The notes beneath the pieces were generated by a model. The model was not told the DNA's origin. It made no database searches and worked only from the letters and a program-made list of their open reading frames with translations. A DNA stretch of 5,567 nucleotides from Bacillota bacterium (GTDB taxonomy: Bacteria > Bacillota > Clostridia > Oscillospirales > Acutalibacteraceae): positions 1-5,567 of the forward strand of contig WQTL01000330.1 in assembly GCA_009786275.1 (NCBI GenBank), given 5' to 3'. The translations under genes and the position numbers were made by a program. This document shows, one piece after another, positions 5,386 through 5,567 of this stretch (within the stretch, counting starts at the first letter, position 1; every line of letters begins with the position of its first letter).

Positions 5386-5567
5386 CGCGCCAACACAGCA
5401 ATCGTCCTGCACGCTCTCTATCCGCACCCGGACGATCTGGTTTTGCGCCTCCGGCCCCGCGTCCGTGATCCGCACCGGCGCGTAGTGGGCGCTGTAGCCG
5501 TGCATGCCCCCGGCGGGGTGCTCCTCCTCGGGGAGCACCTCCAGCACGCTCCCTATTTGCGAATTCA
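5374..5567 (-). CDS. mtaB: C-terminal TRAM domain of a radical SAM methylthiotransferase, probably MtaB (partial)
   Basis: Only the last 63 residues are in the window; the rest lies beyond the right edge. The segment reads IGSVLEVLPEEE at its start, then GGMHGYSAHYAPVRI, then NQIVRVRIESVQDDCCVGALLR before TAA at 5376-5374. The pattern (G-x-VLxE, a Gly-rich turn with Y-x-x-V, then N-x-x-V-x-V and a final V-G) fits a TRAM RNA-binding domain at the C-terminus of MiaB-type enzymes. The Gly-x-x-x-Y-x-x-V turn fits MtaB better than RimO. MtaB converts t6A37 to ms2t6A37 in ANN-decoding tRNAs. The catalytic radical SAM domain is not visible, so MiaB or another TRAM protein cannot be excluded. The gene converges on tmcAL and overlaps it by 12 bp. 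Confidence 0.68.
   Translation of the reverse strand, partial: NSQIGSVLEVLPEEEHPAGGMHGYSAHYAPVRITDAGPEAQNQIVRVRIESVQDDCCVGALLR

Overview
The window is a compact, GC-rich bacterial chromosome segment with ordinary housekeeping genes and one less familiar secreted enzyme. TmcAL (a Firmicutes-type tRNA acetate ligase), canonical GGAGG ribosome binding sites and sigma-A-like promoters point to a high-GC member of the Firmicutes, probably a clostridial lineage. This is an inference from gene content and signals; no species can be named. Nothing indicates a phage, plasmid, insertion sequence or CRISPR array.

Layout from left to right. Positions 1-1672, minus strand: uvrB, with its C-terminal end beyond the left edge. 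Positions 1673-1865: an intergenic gap filled with inverted repeats and no convincing terminator. Positions 1866-3299, minus: a secreted alpha/beta-hydrolase of the lipase/LCAT-like kind. Positions 3300-3349: a short gap made almost entirely of five 7-bp tandem repeats and a GGAGG site. Positions 3350-4078, minus: radC. Positions 4079-4200: a divergent, AT-rich control region. Positions 4201-5385, plus: tmcAL. Positions 5374-5567, minus: the C-terminal TRAM domain of a methylthiotransferase, probably MtaB, converging on tmcAL with a 12-bp overlap.

radC and the hydrolase are probably co-transcribed leftward from a strong-looking promoter just upstream of radC. uvrB may be read through from the same transcript or may have its own weak promoter. 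tmcAL is transcribed rightward from a promoter whose -35 box is essentially the same seven bases as the radC -35 box on the other strand, so the two promoters should compete for polymerase. tmcAL and the converging mtaB-like gene both encode tRNA anticodon-loop modification enzymes.

The most unusual structure is a pair of 35-bp arrays, each of five 7-bp AT-rich repeats with a different unit sequence. Each array ends exactly four bases before the GGAGG site of a gene (the hydrolase and tmcAL). No new defence or metabolic system is evident; the novelty here is at the level of leaders, repeats and promoters.
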